From positions 1 to 9,163 of the forward strand of contig SXZN01000025.1 in the NCBI GenBank assembly GCA_005787865.1: a DNA stretch of 9,163 bases. The letters run 5' to 3'. Below are positions 1 to 7,198 of this stretch, one piece after another. Numbering within the stretch: position 1 is the first letter of the stretch; each line of letters begins with the position of its first letter. The position numbers were made by a program, and so were the translations under genes. Source of the DNA: Opitutaceae bacterium (GTDB taxonomy: Bacteria > Verrucomicrobiota > Verrucomicrobiia > Opitutales > Opitutaceae). The notes under the pieces were generated by a model. That model did no database searches, had not been told where the DNA came from, and saw nothing but the letters and a program-made list of their open reading frames with translations.

Positions 1-314
1 AAGTCCTGCTGCGCAGCCAACCTGATCAGCGCGGTGGTTATTATTTTCTCCTCCGTCTGACTAATACTGGGGCACCGGCGACGGTACGCTGCCGGATTCA
101 GCTGATCATGCCAAGCGGCCCGCCCACGACCGAATTTACCTTTACCCCGGAATTAAAATCTGGCGCCACCGTCCTCAATCTCGGTCTCACCGGCCGCGAC
201 TGGCCCAGCCCGAAAATTAATCCGGTCGCGTGGAAACTCACGCTGACCGCTTCTGATGGTCGGGTGCTGGCCACCGATCAAAGCTATCTCTGGGAAAAAC
301 CCCCGAGCCCTTAA
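1..314 (+). CDS. C-terminal part of an unrecognised protein (5' end outside window)
   Basis: The reading frame is open from the window edge (first full codon at position 3) to a TAA at 312-314, giving about 103 C-terminal residues. The ATG at 108 is internal to this frame and is unlikely to be the true start, because the codons before it read through in the same style. The visible part has no cysteine cluster or catalytic motif that I recognise. It alternates short hydrophobic and polar stretches (YYFLLRLTNTG, then VAWKLTLTASDGRVLATDQ near the end), which resembles a beta-sandwich, perhaps immunoglobulin- or fibronectin-like. No transmembrane segment is visible. It ends 28 bp before the glycosylase gene on the same strand, so the two could be co-transcribed. 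The function is unknown; that it is a real gene is well supported by the open frame and the tight spacing. Confidence 0.7.
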   Translation, partial: VLLRSQPDQRGGYYFLLRLTNTGAPATVRCRIQLIMPSGPPTTEFTFTPELKSGATVLNLGLTGRDWPSPKINPVAWKLTLTASDGRVLATDQSYLWEKPPSP

Positions 315-342
315 CTGCGCCCAACGCGCTGATGAACCTCCT

Positions 343-1272
343 GTGTCGCCCCAATTCCTCTGGTCCGATTGGCAGGGCTTAACGGGCTGGCAGCCCTCGG
401 CCGACGTTCTCGCCGAAACACTAGATGGGGGGCAAGCGTTTCGCTGGCGACGTGAAGCCGTGACTTCATCCCAAATTTCCGAAATTTGGACCGGCACCTG
501 GTCCGGGCAGGTCGCTCAATTACGGCTCAATCATCATCAACTCGAATGGCGCACCCCGGCCGCCCACTACGCCGCTACCGCGGTGGCTTTGCCGCGCTAT
601 CTCGGCCTCGATCTTGATCATCACGCGCTCGTCGACTCGCTTCCGTGGCGCAGTGATCCACACCTCGCCCGCTGCCTCGTGGCTTTTCCTGGTCTGCGCA
701 TTTTGCGTCAGCCTTTGGGGGAGACGCTGCTCGGCTTTCTCTGCAGCGCGACCAAGCAAATCGTGCAGATAAAACAAATGGTGGCGCTGCTCGCGGAGCG
801 TCATGGGGCCGCCTCCCCTGCGGCAACCACGCTGCCGCACCGCCTCCCGACCTGGACAGAACTCGCGGCCATTCCTGAAATTGACCTCCGCGCCTGTCTC
901 CTTGGCTTCCGGGCAAAATATATTCACGCCTCCGCGCAGTATCTCGCCAGTCATCCTGGCTGGCTGGAAGAAACCGAGCAGCTGCCCTATGCCGCCGCGA
1001 AGGCCCGCCTGTTAACTCTGCCGGGCGTGGGCGAAAAAGTAGCGGACTGTGTGCTTTTATTCGGCGCGGGCCAACTTGCGGCCTTCCCCGTCGACACGTG
1101 GATTCTGCAGTCACTCGAGCGCCGCTATCAACTCACCGGCTGGAAACCCGCGCAGATCGCCCAGTTTGGCCGCGCTCATTTCGGCCCCAACGCCGGCCTC
1201 GCGCAACAATATCTCTTTTCGTGGGAACGTAAATTTGGCCGCCACCCTTCCCCTGATACCGCCGCCAAATAA
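343..1272 (+). CDS. ogg: OGG1-type 8-oxoguanine DNA glycosylase / AP lyase
   Basis: This is a base-excision repair enzyme expected to remove 8-oxoguanine from DNA and nick the abasic site. From the GTG at 343 it has 309 residues, close to the family length. The OGG N-terminal domain shows GGQAFRW at about residues 29-35. The middle carries GETLLGFLCSATKQI, the counterpart of the OGG1 CSSNNNI segment, and GFRAKYI (188-194), which matches OGG1 GYRARYV. The helix-hairpin-helix is LPGVGEKVADC (226-236), with Lys232 as the Schiff-base nucleophile and Asp251 in FPVDTW as the catalytic aspartate. The GTG start is chosen because the frame upstream of it (to an ATG at 256) overlaps the previous gene and has no family similarity; no good Shine-Dalgarno is visible at either. 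The OGG1 asparagine that fills the gap left by the flipped base aligns with Thr here. An AlkA-like annotation is possible, but the OGG N-terminal motif argues for OGG1. Confidence 0.88.
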   Translation: MSPQFLWSDWQGLTGWQPSADVLAETLDGGQAFRWRREAVTSSQISEIWTGTWSGQVAQLRLNHHQLEWRTPAAHYAATAVALPRYLGLDLDHHALVDSLPWRSDPHLARCLVAFPGLRILRQPLGETLLGFLCSATKQIVQIKQMVALLAERHGAASPAATTLPHRLPTWTELAAIPEIDLRACLLGFRAKYIHASAQYLASHPGWLEETEQLPYAAAKARLLTLPGVGEKVADCVLLFGAGQLAAFPVDTWILQSLERRYQLTGWKPAQIAQFGRAHFGPNAGLAQQYLFSWERKFGRHPSPDTAAK

Positions 1273-1367
1273 AACAGCGAGTTGCCCGGTTGCCGAAGAG
1301 AACGGACCCGACCAATCAAAGTAACGGTACGGAGCGCAGTGACTAAATTTGCCCCAGCGGCACCGAC

Positions 1368-1754
1368 TCAGCGAGCGCGCTGGATCAATTCGATCTCATA
1401 GCCTTCGGGCGCATCGATGAACGCAATGATCGAGCCACTGCTCGTCCGCGTTGGTCCATCGCTTAACGCGTAGCCTTTCACCTTTAAAGCCGCCGCGAAG
1501 GCCATCAAATCAGTCACCTCAAAAGCGAGGTGCATTAAATCGGGCTGCACCACCACCGGAACGGCCCCGGCGGGCATTTGGCACAATTCAATTTCTTCGT
1601 CACTGTTAGGCGTCGCCAAAAACACTAACTGCGCGCCTCGGGGTGAAGTGTGCCGACGAGTCGCGATCAACCCAAGGGCCTGTTCATAAAATTTTACCGA
1701 TTGCTCGAGATCGTTAACGCGGAGCCGAGTGTGCAGAAGTTTGGTGACAGTCAT
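1368..1754 (-). CDS. gloA: Glyoxalase I-like VOC-family protein (lactoylglutathione lyase type)
   Basis: This 128-residue protein is a single-chain member of the vicinal oxygen chelate fold, about the length of E. coli GloA (135). The four expected metal ligands can be placed: His8 in LLHTRLRV, Glu56 in EIELCQ, His75 in MHLAFEV and Glu122 in YEIELIQ. The N-terminal LHxxLRVxDLxxSxxFY signature and the C-terminal EGYEIELI match GloA. The family isomerises the hemithioacetal of methylglyoxal and a thiol to the lactoyl thioester. The glutathione-contacting segment after Glu56 (NWGVDKYELG in E. coli) is not conserved here, being replaced by a proline- and valine-rich stretch. The thiol substrate is therefore uncertain, and another VOC activity cannot be excluded. 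It lies 76 bp downstream of the exporter gene on the same strand and may be co-transcribed. The ATG at 1754 fits the family N-terminus. Confidence 0.82.
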   Translation of the reverse strand: MTVTKLLHTRLRVNDLEQSVKFYEQALGLIATRRHTSPRGAQLVFLATPNSDEEIELCQMPAGAVPVVVQPDLMHLAFEVTDLMAFAAALKVKGYALSDGPTRTSSGSIIAFIDAPEGYEIELIQRAR

Positions 1755-1830
1755 GGATAAAACTTAAAGGCCGGCGGCCCCGAAAAGCAAATCGCATGTC
1801 TGCCGCGAACCGACGACCCAGCAAAGCCCG

Positions 1831-3057
1831 TTAGATTTTTTTCTTCGCCTCAACTTCCGGCAAAAACGCCGTGAGCAATCCGAGCAGCGGGAAAAAAGCG
1901 CTTACCGTAAAAACGTAGCCGATACTCGTGTGATCGGCCAATCGCCCCAAGAGCGCCGAGCCAATGCCCGCCGCGCCGAAAGCTAATCCAAAAAATAGCC
2001 CGGCAATTAACCCCACATTGCCCGTCACTAATTCTTGCGCATAAACCAAGATAGCCGAGAAGGCGGAGGCGAGAATCAGCCCGATAAACACCGTTAGAAT
2101 CACCGTGCCCAGCAGCCCAAAGTGCGGGAGCGCGAGCGAGAATGGGGCCACCCCTAAAATAGAAATCCAAATCACTCGCTTGCGCCCGATCCGGTCGCCC
2201 ACCGGCCCACCGATAATGGTGCCCGCCGCGACCGCGAATAAAAATACAAACAGATAAACCTGTGCGGCCTGCACCGAGACCGCAAATTTATCCATCAAGT
2301 AGAACGTGTAGTAATTCGTTAGACTGATCAGATAAAAGTACTTCGAGAAAATCAGCACCACCAAGATGCCGAGCGCGAAGATGACCTGCCGCGCAGAAAG
2401 CCGCGGCAACTCGGCGGCGCCCGCCGCCCGCGGCTTCGCGACTAACCGGGCCAGATTTCGCTGATACCAACCACCGATGCGGGTTAGCACGATAATCCCG
2501 ACCAGGGCCAATCCGGTGAACCACAAAATATGGCCCTGCCCGCGCGGAATGATAATCGCGGCAGCTAACAGCGGCCCGAGCGACGTCCCAAAATTTCCGC
2601 CCACCTGAAAAAGGGATTGGGCAAACCCATGCTGACCACCCGAGGCCATGCGGGCTACGCGGGAGGCCTCCGGATGGAAAATCGAAGAGCCAATACCCAC
2701 CGTCGCGGCTGAAACGCAGAGCAGTCCAAAGCTATTCGCCTGCGAGAGCACAATCAAACCGATCAGCGTCACCGTCATCCCAATCGGCAGAGAGTAAGGC
2801 TTGGGCCGACGATCGGTGTAGAAACCCACGACGGGCTGCAGCAAGGAACCGGTTACTTGATAGGTCAGACTGATCAGCCCAATTTGCGTGAAGCTCAGGT
2901 GATAAGAATCCTTCAGCAGCGGATAAATAGCCGGCAGCAAGGCCTGCAAAATATCGTTGATCATGTGCGCCGCACTCAACGTCAGTAGCACCTGCAAAAC
3001 TGCGCCGGGAACGGGCTCAGCTTGATTAGTAGGTGGGGCGGACGCGGTCTGACTCAT
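1831..3057 (-). CDS. fsr: MFS exporter of the fosmidomycin-resistance (Fsr) family
   Basis: This is a 408-residue inner-membrane transporter of the major facilitator superfamily with about twelve hydrophobic segments. It closely follows E. coli Fsr, a proton-driven efflux pump that confers fosmidomycin resistance. Shared landmarks are HMINDILQALLPAIYPLLK (31-49), the first cytoplasmic loop GFYTDRRPKPYSLPIG (78-93), GSSIFHPEASRVARMASGG (123-141) and QVGGNFGTSLGPLLAA (151-166). A second motif-A-like loop, GPVGDRIGRKR, starts the second half. The ATG at 3057 (MSQTAS) is preferred. The same frame continues upstream to an ATG at 3156, but that extension runs through the tRNA-Leu gene and reads MQVRVLSRAP, the usual artefact of translating across a tRNA. 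The natural substrate is unknown. The glyoxalase-like gene follows on the same strand, possibly as one transcript. Confidence 0.9.
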   Translation of the reverse strand: MSQTASAPPTNQAEPVPGAVLQVLLTLSAAHMINDILQALLPAIYPLLKDSYHLSFTQIGLISLTYQVTGSLLQPVVGFYTDRRPKPYSLPIGMTVTLIGLIVLSQANSFGLLCVSAATVGIGSSIFHPEASRVARMASGGQHGFAQSLFQVGGNFGTSLGPLLAAAIIIPRGQGHILWFTGLALVGIIVLTRIGGWYQRNLARLVAKPRAAGAAELPRLSARQVIFALGILVVLIFSKYFYLISLTNYYTFYLMDKFAVSVQAAQVYLFVFLFAVAAGTIIGGPVGDRIGRKRVIWISILGVAPFSLALPHFGLLGTVILTVFIGLILASAFSAILVYAQELVTGNVGLIAGLFFGLAFGAAGIGSALLGRLADHTSIGYVFTVSAFFPLLGLLTAFLPEVEAKKKI

Positions 3058-3126
3058 CGGCGGAGTATCGCGAGAGCCGCGGGTCGGGGTCAAGCCACCT
3101 GCCGCCGCTCGCTTTAGACCAGAAAG

Positions 3127-3210
3127 TGGTGCTCGGGACAGGACTCGAACCTGCACGCCTTACGGCACGGGCTTCTAAGACCCGCATGTCTGCCATTCCA
3201 TCACCCGAGC
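3127..3210 (-). tRNA. tRNA-Leu, anticodon TAG, CCA encoded
   Basis: Read on the minus strand, the gene starts at 3210 with GCTCGGG, which pairs with CCCGAGC near its 3' end, followed by discriminator A and an encoded CCA (3127-3129). The D arm begins with TGATGGAATGGCAGAC, typical of tRNA-Leu. The anticodon stem CGGGT/GCCCG closes the loop CTTAGAA, giving anticodon TAG, which reads CUA and probably other CUN codons. A short variable arm (CGTGCCGTAAGGCGT region) marks a class II tRNA, and GGTTCGAGTCC is the T arm. The total is 84 nt with CCA. Confidence 0.95.
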
Positions 3211-3340
3211 AAAAGGTTGACCCAACTTGACTAATCCCCAGCGAACGGGCGAGCACGATTCTTAAAGCTTCGGCAATAATCTCAGCACTTTCTTGAGCAA
3301 TAAAGCCCTCAGCTTAGCGGGTAATGCCTCGCCCTAAAAA

Positions 3341-3417
3341 TGGTGGACTCAACTGGACTCGAACCAGTGACCCCCTGCGTGTGAAGCAGGTGCTCTAACC
3401 AACTGAGCTATGAGTCC
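3341..3417 (-). tRNA. tRNA-Val, anticodon CAC, CCA encoded
   Basis: Read on the minus strand, the gene starts at 3417 with the acceptor arm GGACTCA, which pairs with TGAGTCC, then discriminator A and an encoded CCA (3341-3343). The D arm is TAGCTCAGTTGGTTAGAGCA. The anticodon stem CCTGC/GCAGG closes the loop TTCACAC, giving anticodon CAC, which reads GUG (valine). The T arm contains GGTTCGAGTCC. The total is 77 nt. It begins 50 bp after the stop of the endonuclease III gene and lies 130 bp upstream of tRNA-Leu on the same strand. In the 3211-3340 spacer I see no gene or clear promoter. Confidence 0.95.
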
Positions 3418-3467
3418 CCAAGGGGAGGCAGACGGTTAACGGCCCTCCGGTGCGAATCAACCTTGTT

Positions 3468-4139
3468 TTATTTTTTCGTCCGGACGGCCCGTTTTCTCTC
3501 GGGGAAAAGTGTCTGACAAATCCCACAGACCGTTCCGTCGCAACCGCGCGCGGTGCAGTGCTCCCGGCCATAAAATATTATCCGTAGATGGAGCTGGTTC
3601 CACTGTTTGGGTGGGAAAAGTTTTTTTAAATCAGCCTCTGTCTGCTCGACGTTGCGCCCATTCGTTAACTTCCACCGTTGCGCCAGACGGTGAATGTGCG
3701 TGTCCACCGGAAAGGCCGGCACGCCGAAAGCCTGACTCATCACAACCGAGGCGGTCTTGTGCCCAACCCCCGGCAACTCCTCGAGCTCCGCAAAGGTCTG
3801 GGGGACGCGACCCGCATGTTGCTCAAGCAAGATGCGCGAGAGGCCCGCAATCGCCTTCGCCTTTTGGGGCGACAACCCACACGGCCGAATGATCGCCTGG
3901 ATTTGCGCCACCGAGACCTGCACCATGGCCGCGGGGGTATTGGCCAGCGCCCAGAGCGGCGGCGTAACTAAATTAACGCGTTTATCCGTGCACTGCGCCG
4001 AGAGCAGCACTGCGACCAAAAGAGTATAAGCATCGGAGTGGTCCAGGGGGATGGGCGTCTCCGGATATAACCCCGCGAGCTGCTGGCCAATGTAGGCCGC
4101 GCGGGCGGGCTTGGAGTTGAAAACAGGAAGGGCCGGCAT
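3468..4139 (-). CDS. nth: Endonuclease III (DNA glycosylase / AP lyase)
   Basis: This 223-residue protein matches the length and layout of E. coli Nth (211), a bifunctional glycosylase that removes oxidised pyrimidines and cleaves the abasic site. YTLLVAVLLSAQCTDKRVN (38-56) is the family N-terminal block. The helix-hairpin-helix is LPGVGHKTASVV (122-133), with catalytic Lys128, and Asp146 in FPVDTHIHR is the second catalytic residue. The C-terminal cluster loop is unusual. Cysteines sit at 195, 200, 205 and 208, a C-x4-C-x4-C-x2-C pattern instead of the canonical C-x6-C-x2-C-x5-C. The position where the last canonical cysteine would fall (214) is Glu. Whether a 4Fe-4S cluster still binds cannot be judged from sequence alone. 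The gene is divergent from gcvP and is followed 50 bp downstream by tRNA-Val on the same strand. The ATG at 4139 fits the family; no strong Shine-Dalgarno is seen. Confidence 0.92.
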   Translation of the reverse strand: MPALPVFNSKPARAAYIGQQLAGLYPETPIPLDHSDAYTLLVAVLLSAQCTDKRVNLVTPPLWALANTPAAMVQVSVAQIQAIIRPCGLSPQKAKAIAGLSRILLEQHAGRVPQTFAELEELPGVGHKTASVVMSQAFGVPAFPVDTHIHRLAQRWKLTNGRNVEQTEADLKKLFPPKQWNQLHLRIIFYGREHCTARGCDGTVCGICQTLFPERKRAVRTKK

Positions 4140-4144
4140 GAGGA

Positions 4145-4203
4145 ACCTGCTCGCAGGTGCTTAAGCACTGGCGCTTGCTGGCATCGCCTGCAAGCCAGCG
4201 CCA
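4145..4203. repeat. Cluster of adjoining palindromes in the nth-gcvP divergent region (REP-like hairpin)
   Basis: Three inverted repeats lie end to end. The first is ACCTGC-tc-GCAGGT (4145-4158). The second is the perfect 12-bp palindrome GTGCTTAAGCAC (4157-4168). The third is a longer hairpin (4169-4203): CTTGC-T-GGC / GCC-T-GCAAG around an ATC loop (4174-4194, one T-T mismatch), extended by TGGCG / CGCCA after a 4-nt bulge. A fourth small one, GGCTA-cc-TAGCC, lies at 4234-4245. The size and imperfect stem resemble REP-type intergenic repeats; operators or mRNA leader structures are alternatives. A TAGAAT (4218-4223) could be a -10 box for gcvP but has no convincing -35. Confidence 0.6.
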
Positions 4204-4252
4204 CCTTTCTGGCCCACTAGAATAAGCCCCCCCGGCTACCTAGCCCACGGGC

Positions 4253-4271
4253 GCTTATGCTACCACCGCAG
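4253..4271 (+). repeat. Upstream copy of a 19-bp direct repeat flanking gcvP
   Basis: GCTTATGC-TA-CCACCGCAG here matches GCTTATGC-AG-CCACCGCAG at 7225-7243, differing only at the two central bases (17 of 19 identical). The copies bracket gcvP in the same orientation, about 3 kb apart. The downstream copy lies inside the third unit of the tandem array after gcvP. Confidence 0.6.
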
Positions 4272-4318
4272 ACCCAAATCGCAGTTGCGCCACTTCGGAG
4301 CGTACCTACGGTTTACCC

Positions 4319-7198
4319 ATGGATGTTATCCGCGATCTGCTCGCTCCGCTCGATACTTTTGAACGCCGTCACACCGGCTCACCGGCCGCCGAAATCGAAG
4401 CGATGCTCAAGATCGTCGGCTATGATTCCGTCGAAGCTCTCGCCGAAGCCGCGGTCCCGCCGAAGATTCGTCTCAAACGCCCGCTGCGGCTACCCGCCGC
4501 AATCAGTGAAACAGCAGCCCTCGCCGAACTCCGCACGATCGCGAGTAAAAATAAAGTTTTCCGCAGTTATATCGGCATGGGCTACTACGACACCAAGGTG
4601 CCGGGCGTTATTCAGCGTAATATTCTAGAAAATCCCGGCTGGTCCACCGCCTACACCCCTTACCAAGCGGAGATTGCCCAAGGCCGACTGGAGGCGTTGT
4701 TAAATTTTCAAACCGTCGTCACTGATCTCACCGGCCTGCAGATCGCCAACGCCTCCATGCTGGATGAAGGCACCGCCGCCGCCGAGGCCATGATGATGTG
4801 TCATCGCCTCAAACTCGGCGATAGCCACGCCGGCTCGCGGTTTTTCGTCTCAGAAAAATGCCACCCGCAAACCATCGATATCATCCGCACCCGCGCGCAA
4901 CCACTGGGCATTGAGCTTATTATCGGCGATCATCGGACATTTAATTTTTCCCCCGCGGTCTTCGGCGTCCTCGTGCAATACCCTGATACCACCGGCAGCA
5001 TTCACGATTTCGCCCAGTTTTTCGATCAAGCCCACACGGCCGGCGCACTTACCGTGGTGGCCACCGACTTGCTCGCCCTCACTCTCCTCCGTGCCCCGGG
5101 CGAATTCGGCGCTGATGTCGCCGTCGGCTCCGCGCAACGCTTCGGTGTCCCGATGGGGTTTGGCGGACCACACGCCGGCTTTCTAGCGACCAAGGATGAA
5201 TACAAACGCCAAATGCCCGGTCGCTTGGTTGGCGTATCCAAGGATGTCCATGGCGACCCGGCCCTGCGCCTCGCCCTCGGCACTCGCGAACAACATATTC
5301 GTCGCGACAAGGCTACGTCGAATATTTGCACCGCACAGGTTTTGCTGGCCGTCATGGCTTCGATGTACGCGGTCTATCACGGTCCCGCTGAACTAAAGCG
5401 CCTCGCCCAGCGCACCCGCCTGCTCACTCAATTGCTTGCCACTGGGCTTAAAAATCTCGGCGCGACCATCAACGCTGAGCCGGTTTTTGATACGCTCACC
5501 GTATCCGGAATCGATGCGACCAAAGTTCATCGCGCCGCGCAGGCCGCTAAAATTAATCTACGCCCAATCGACGCCCGCACCATCGGGATCTCCCTTGATG
5601 TAACTACGAATCAAGCCGATGTCGCCACCCTGCTCAGCTTGTTTGGTGCCCCGGCCCCCGCCGATCCCACGGAGCTCAGCGACTATCCCGCGCCGCATGC
5701 ACGCACTTCGACTTTTCTGACCGCAACCGTTTTTAATCGCTACCATACGGAACACGAAATGCTCCGCTATATCCGGCGGCTGGAAGCCAAAGATTTGTCG
5801 CTGTGCCACTCGATGATTTCACTGGGCTCATGCACGATGAAACTCAACGCCACGAGTGAAATGCTGCCCGTCACATGGCCGGAGTTCGGTCAATTACATC
5901 CCTTCGCCCCCGCCGATCAGACCAAGGGTTACGCCAAACTTTTTGCCCAGCTCGAAAAATGGCTCACTGAGATCACGGGCTTTGCCGCCGTTTCACTGCA
6001 GCCCAATGCGGGGTCCCAAGGTGAATACGCCGGCTTGCTCGTCATTCGCGCGTACCACACCTCGCGCGGTGAAGGCCACCGCAACATCTGCCTTATTCCC
6101 ACCAGCGCGCATGGCACCAATCCCGCCAGCGCGGCCATGTGCGGCTATCAGGTCGTAGCGGTCGCCTGCGATGCCCACGGCAACATCGATGTCGCCGACC
6201 TCAAGGCCAAAGCCACCGAACATGCCGCCAAGCTCGCGGCCCTGATGGTTACTTATCCTTCCACGCATGGCGTCTACGAAACTTCGATTCGTGATATTTG
6301 CCGCACCATCCACCAGCACGGCGGCCAAGTTTACATGGATGGCGCCAATATGAACGCCCAAGTCGGCCTGACCTCGCCCGGTTTTATTGGCGCCGATGTC
6401 TGCCATCTTAATTTACACAAAACTTTGTGCATCCCGCACGGCGGCGGCGGCCCCGGCATGGGGCCCATCGGCGTCGCCAAACACCTCGTAGCCTACCTGC
6501 CCAGTCACGTGGTGGTAAAAACCTCGAGCCTCACCCCCCAGGCCGAATCTTTGGGGACGGTGTCCGCCGCCCCCTACGGTAGCGCCTCCATCCTCGTCAT
6601 CACCTGGATGTACATTCGCATGATGGGACCAGACGGTCTCAAGCGCGCGACCGAGTTTGCCCTGCTGCATGCCAACTACATGGCCCGACGCATCGATGCT
6701 TATTTCCCCGTACTCTACAAAGGCGCCAGTGGCCTGGTGGCACACGAGTGCATCTTAGAATTTCGCCCATGGAAAAAGCAGGGGGTCGAAGTCGAGGACG
6801 TGGCAAAGCGGCTCATAGATTATGGGTATCACGCCCCCACCATGTCCTTTCCGGTGCCCGGTACCCTCATGATCGAACCGACCGAGAGTGAAGCTAAGGT
6901 GGAACTCGATCGTTTCTGCGATGCCCTGATTGCCATTCACGGCGAGATGACGGCGGTCGCTAATGGCACGAGTGATAAGCTCAACAATCCGCTCAAGCAC
7001 GCCCCACACACGGGCGCGGCGGTGTGCGGCGCAGAGTGGAACCATCCGTACTCACGGGAGACGGCGGCCTTCCCCGATCGGCACACGCGGGCGAGCAAGT
7101 TTTGGCCCGCGGTTGGTCGGGTGGATAATGTTTATGGGGATCGGAATTTAATTTGTAGCTGCGTGGGGATGGAGGCTTATGCAGCAGCGCAAGCCTGA
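4319..7198 (+). CDS. gcvP: Glycine dehydrogenase (decarboxylating), P-protein of the glycine cleavage system
   Basis: This complete 959-residue single-chain P-protein has the usual length for the fused form. It uses PLP to decarboxylate glycine and passes the aminomethyl group to the lipoyl arm of the H-protein in the cytoplasm. The N-terminal half carries YIGMGYYDTKVPGVI (84-98) and NPGWSTAYTPYQAEIAQG (105-122). The C-terminal half holds HLNLHKTLCIPHGGGGPGMG, with Lys701 as the PLP-binding lysine. The end YGDRNLICSC is also typical. The ATG at 4319 places the conserved ERRHTG block at residues 15-20, as expected; a GGAG at 4297-4300 lies farther than an ideal Shine-Dalgarno. No gcvT or gcvH is adjacent: nth is divergent upstream and a GH109 gene convergent downstream, so the partners must be elsewhere. 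I found no glycine riboswitch core in the 179-bp upstream region. The last eight codons and the stop overlap the first 25-bp tandem unit. Confidence 0.97.
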   Translation: MDVIRDLLAPLDTFERRHTGSPAAEIEAMLKIVGYDSVEALAEAAVPPKIRLKRPLRLPAAISETAALAELRTIASKNKVFRSYIGMGYYDTKVPGVIQRNILENPGWSTAYTPYQAEIAQGRLEALLNFQTVVTDLTGLQIANASMLDEGTAAAEAMMMCHRLKLGDSHAGSRFFVSEKCHPQTIDIIRTRAQPLGIELIIGDHRTFNFSPAVFGVLVQYPDTTGSIHDFAQFFDQAHTAGALTVVATDLLALTLLRAPGEFGADVAVGSAQRFGVPMGFGGPHAGFLATKDEYKRQMPGRLVGVSKDVHGDPALRLALGTREQHIRRDKATSNICTAQVLLAVMASMYAVYHGPAELKRLAQRTRLLTQLLATGLKNLGATINAEPVFDTLTVSGIDATKVHRAAQAAKINLRPIDARTIGISLDVTTNQADVATLLSLFGAPAPADPTELSDYPAPHARTSTFLTATVFNRYHTEHEMLRYIRRLEAKDLSLCHSMISLGSCTMKLNATSEMLPVTWPEFGQLHPFAPADQTKGYAKLFAQLEKWLTEITGFAAVSLQPNAGSQGEYAGLLVIRAYHTSRGEGHRNICLIPTSAHGTNPASAAMCGYQVVAVACDAHGNIDVADLKAKATEHAAKLAALMVTYPSTHGVYETSIRDICRTIHQHGGQVYMDGANMNAQVGLTSPGFIGADVCHLNLHKTLCIPHGGGGPGMGPIGVAKHLVAYLPSHVVVKTSSLTPQAESLGTVSAAPYGSASILVITWMYIRMMGPDGLKRATEFALLHANYMARRIDAYFPVLYKGASGLVAHECILEFRPWKKQGVEVEDVAKRLIDYGYHAPTMSFPVPGTLMIEPTESEAKVELDRFCDALIAIHGEMTAVANGTSDKLNNPLKHAPHTGAAVCGAEWNHPYSRETAAFPDRHTRASKFWPAVGRVDNVYGDRNLICSCVGMEAYAAAQA

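Noticed and set aside
256..342. Upstream extension of the OGG gene from an ATG at 256
   Set aside because: It overlaps the 3' end of the preceding gene by 59 bp and adds residues without family similarity. The GTG at 343 fits better.
1273..1367. Possible terminator between the convergent OGG and glyoxalase-like genes
   Set aside because: I found no GC-rich stem followed by a T-run on either strand.
1793..1804. 12-base match (CGCATGTCTGCC) between the gloA-fsr gap and tRNA-Leu (3183-3194), considered as a tRNA fragment or att site
   Set aside because: A 12-base exact match is expected by chance in a window of this length, the flanks do not match, and no integrase is present.
3026..3256. Open frames on both strands across the tRNA-Leu region
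   Set aside because: They translate tRNA sequence (RVLEARAVRRAGSSPVPST is a typical tRNA read-through product) and have no independent support.
3211..3340. Short minus-strand frame between the tRNAs (peptide ending LLLKKVLRLLPKL)
   Set aside because: It has no start codon after the preceding stop other than internal TTG/GTG, no ribosome-binding site, and fewer than 25 codons. A chance frame is more likely.
4218..4223. TAGAAT as a -10 promoter box for gcvP
   Set aside because: No acceptable -35 hexamer lies 16-18 bp upstream, and the region is too palindrome-rich for a confident single call.
4257..4628. Open frame beginning before gcvP on the same strand
   Set aside because: It runs out of frame inside the gcvP coding region, which is clearly real, and its product has no recognisable motif.
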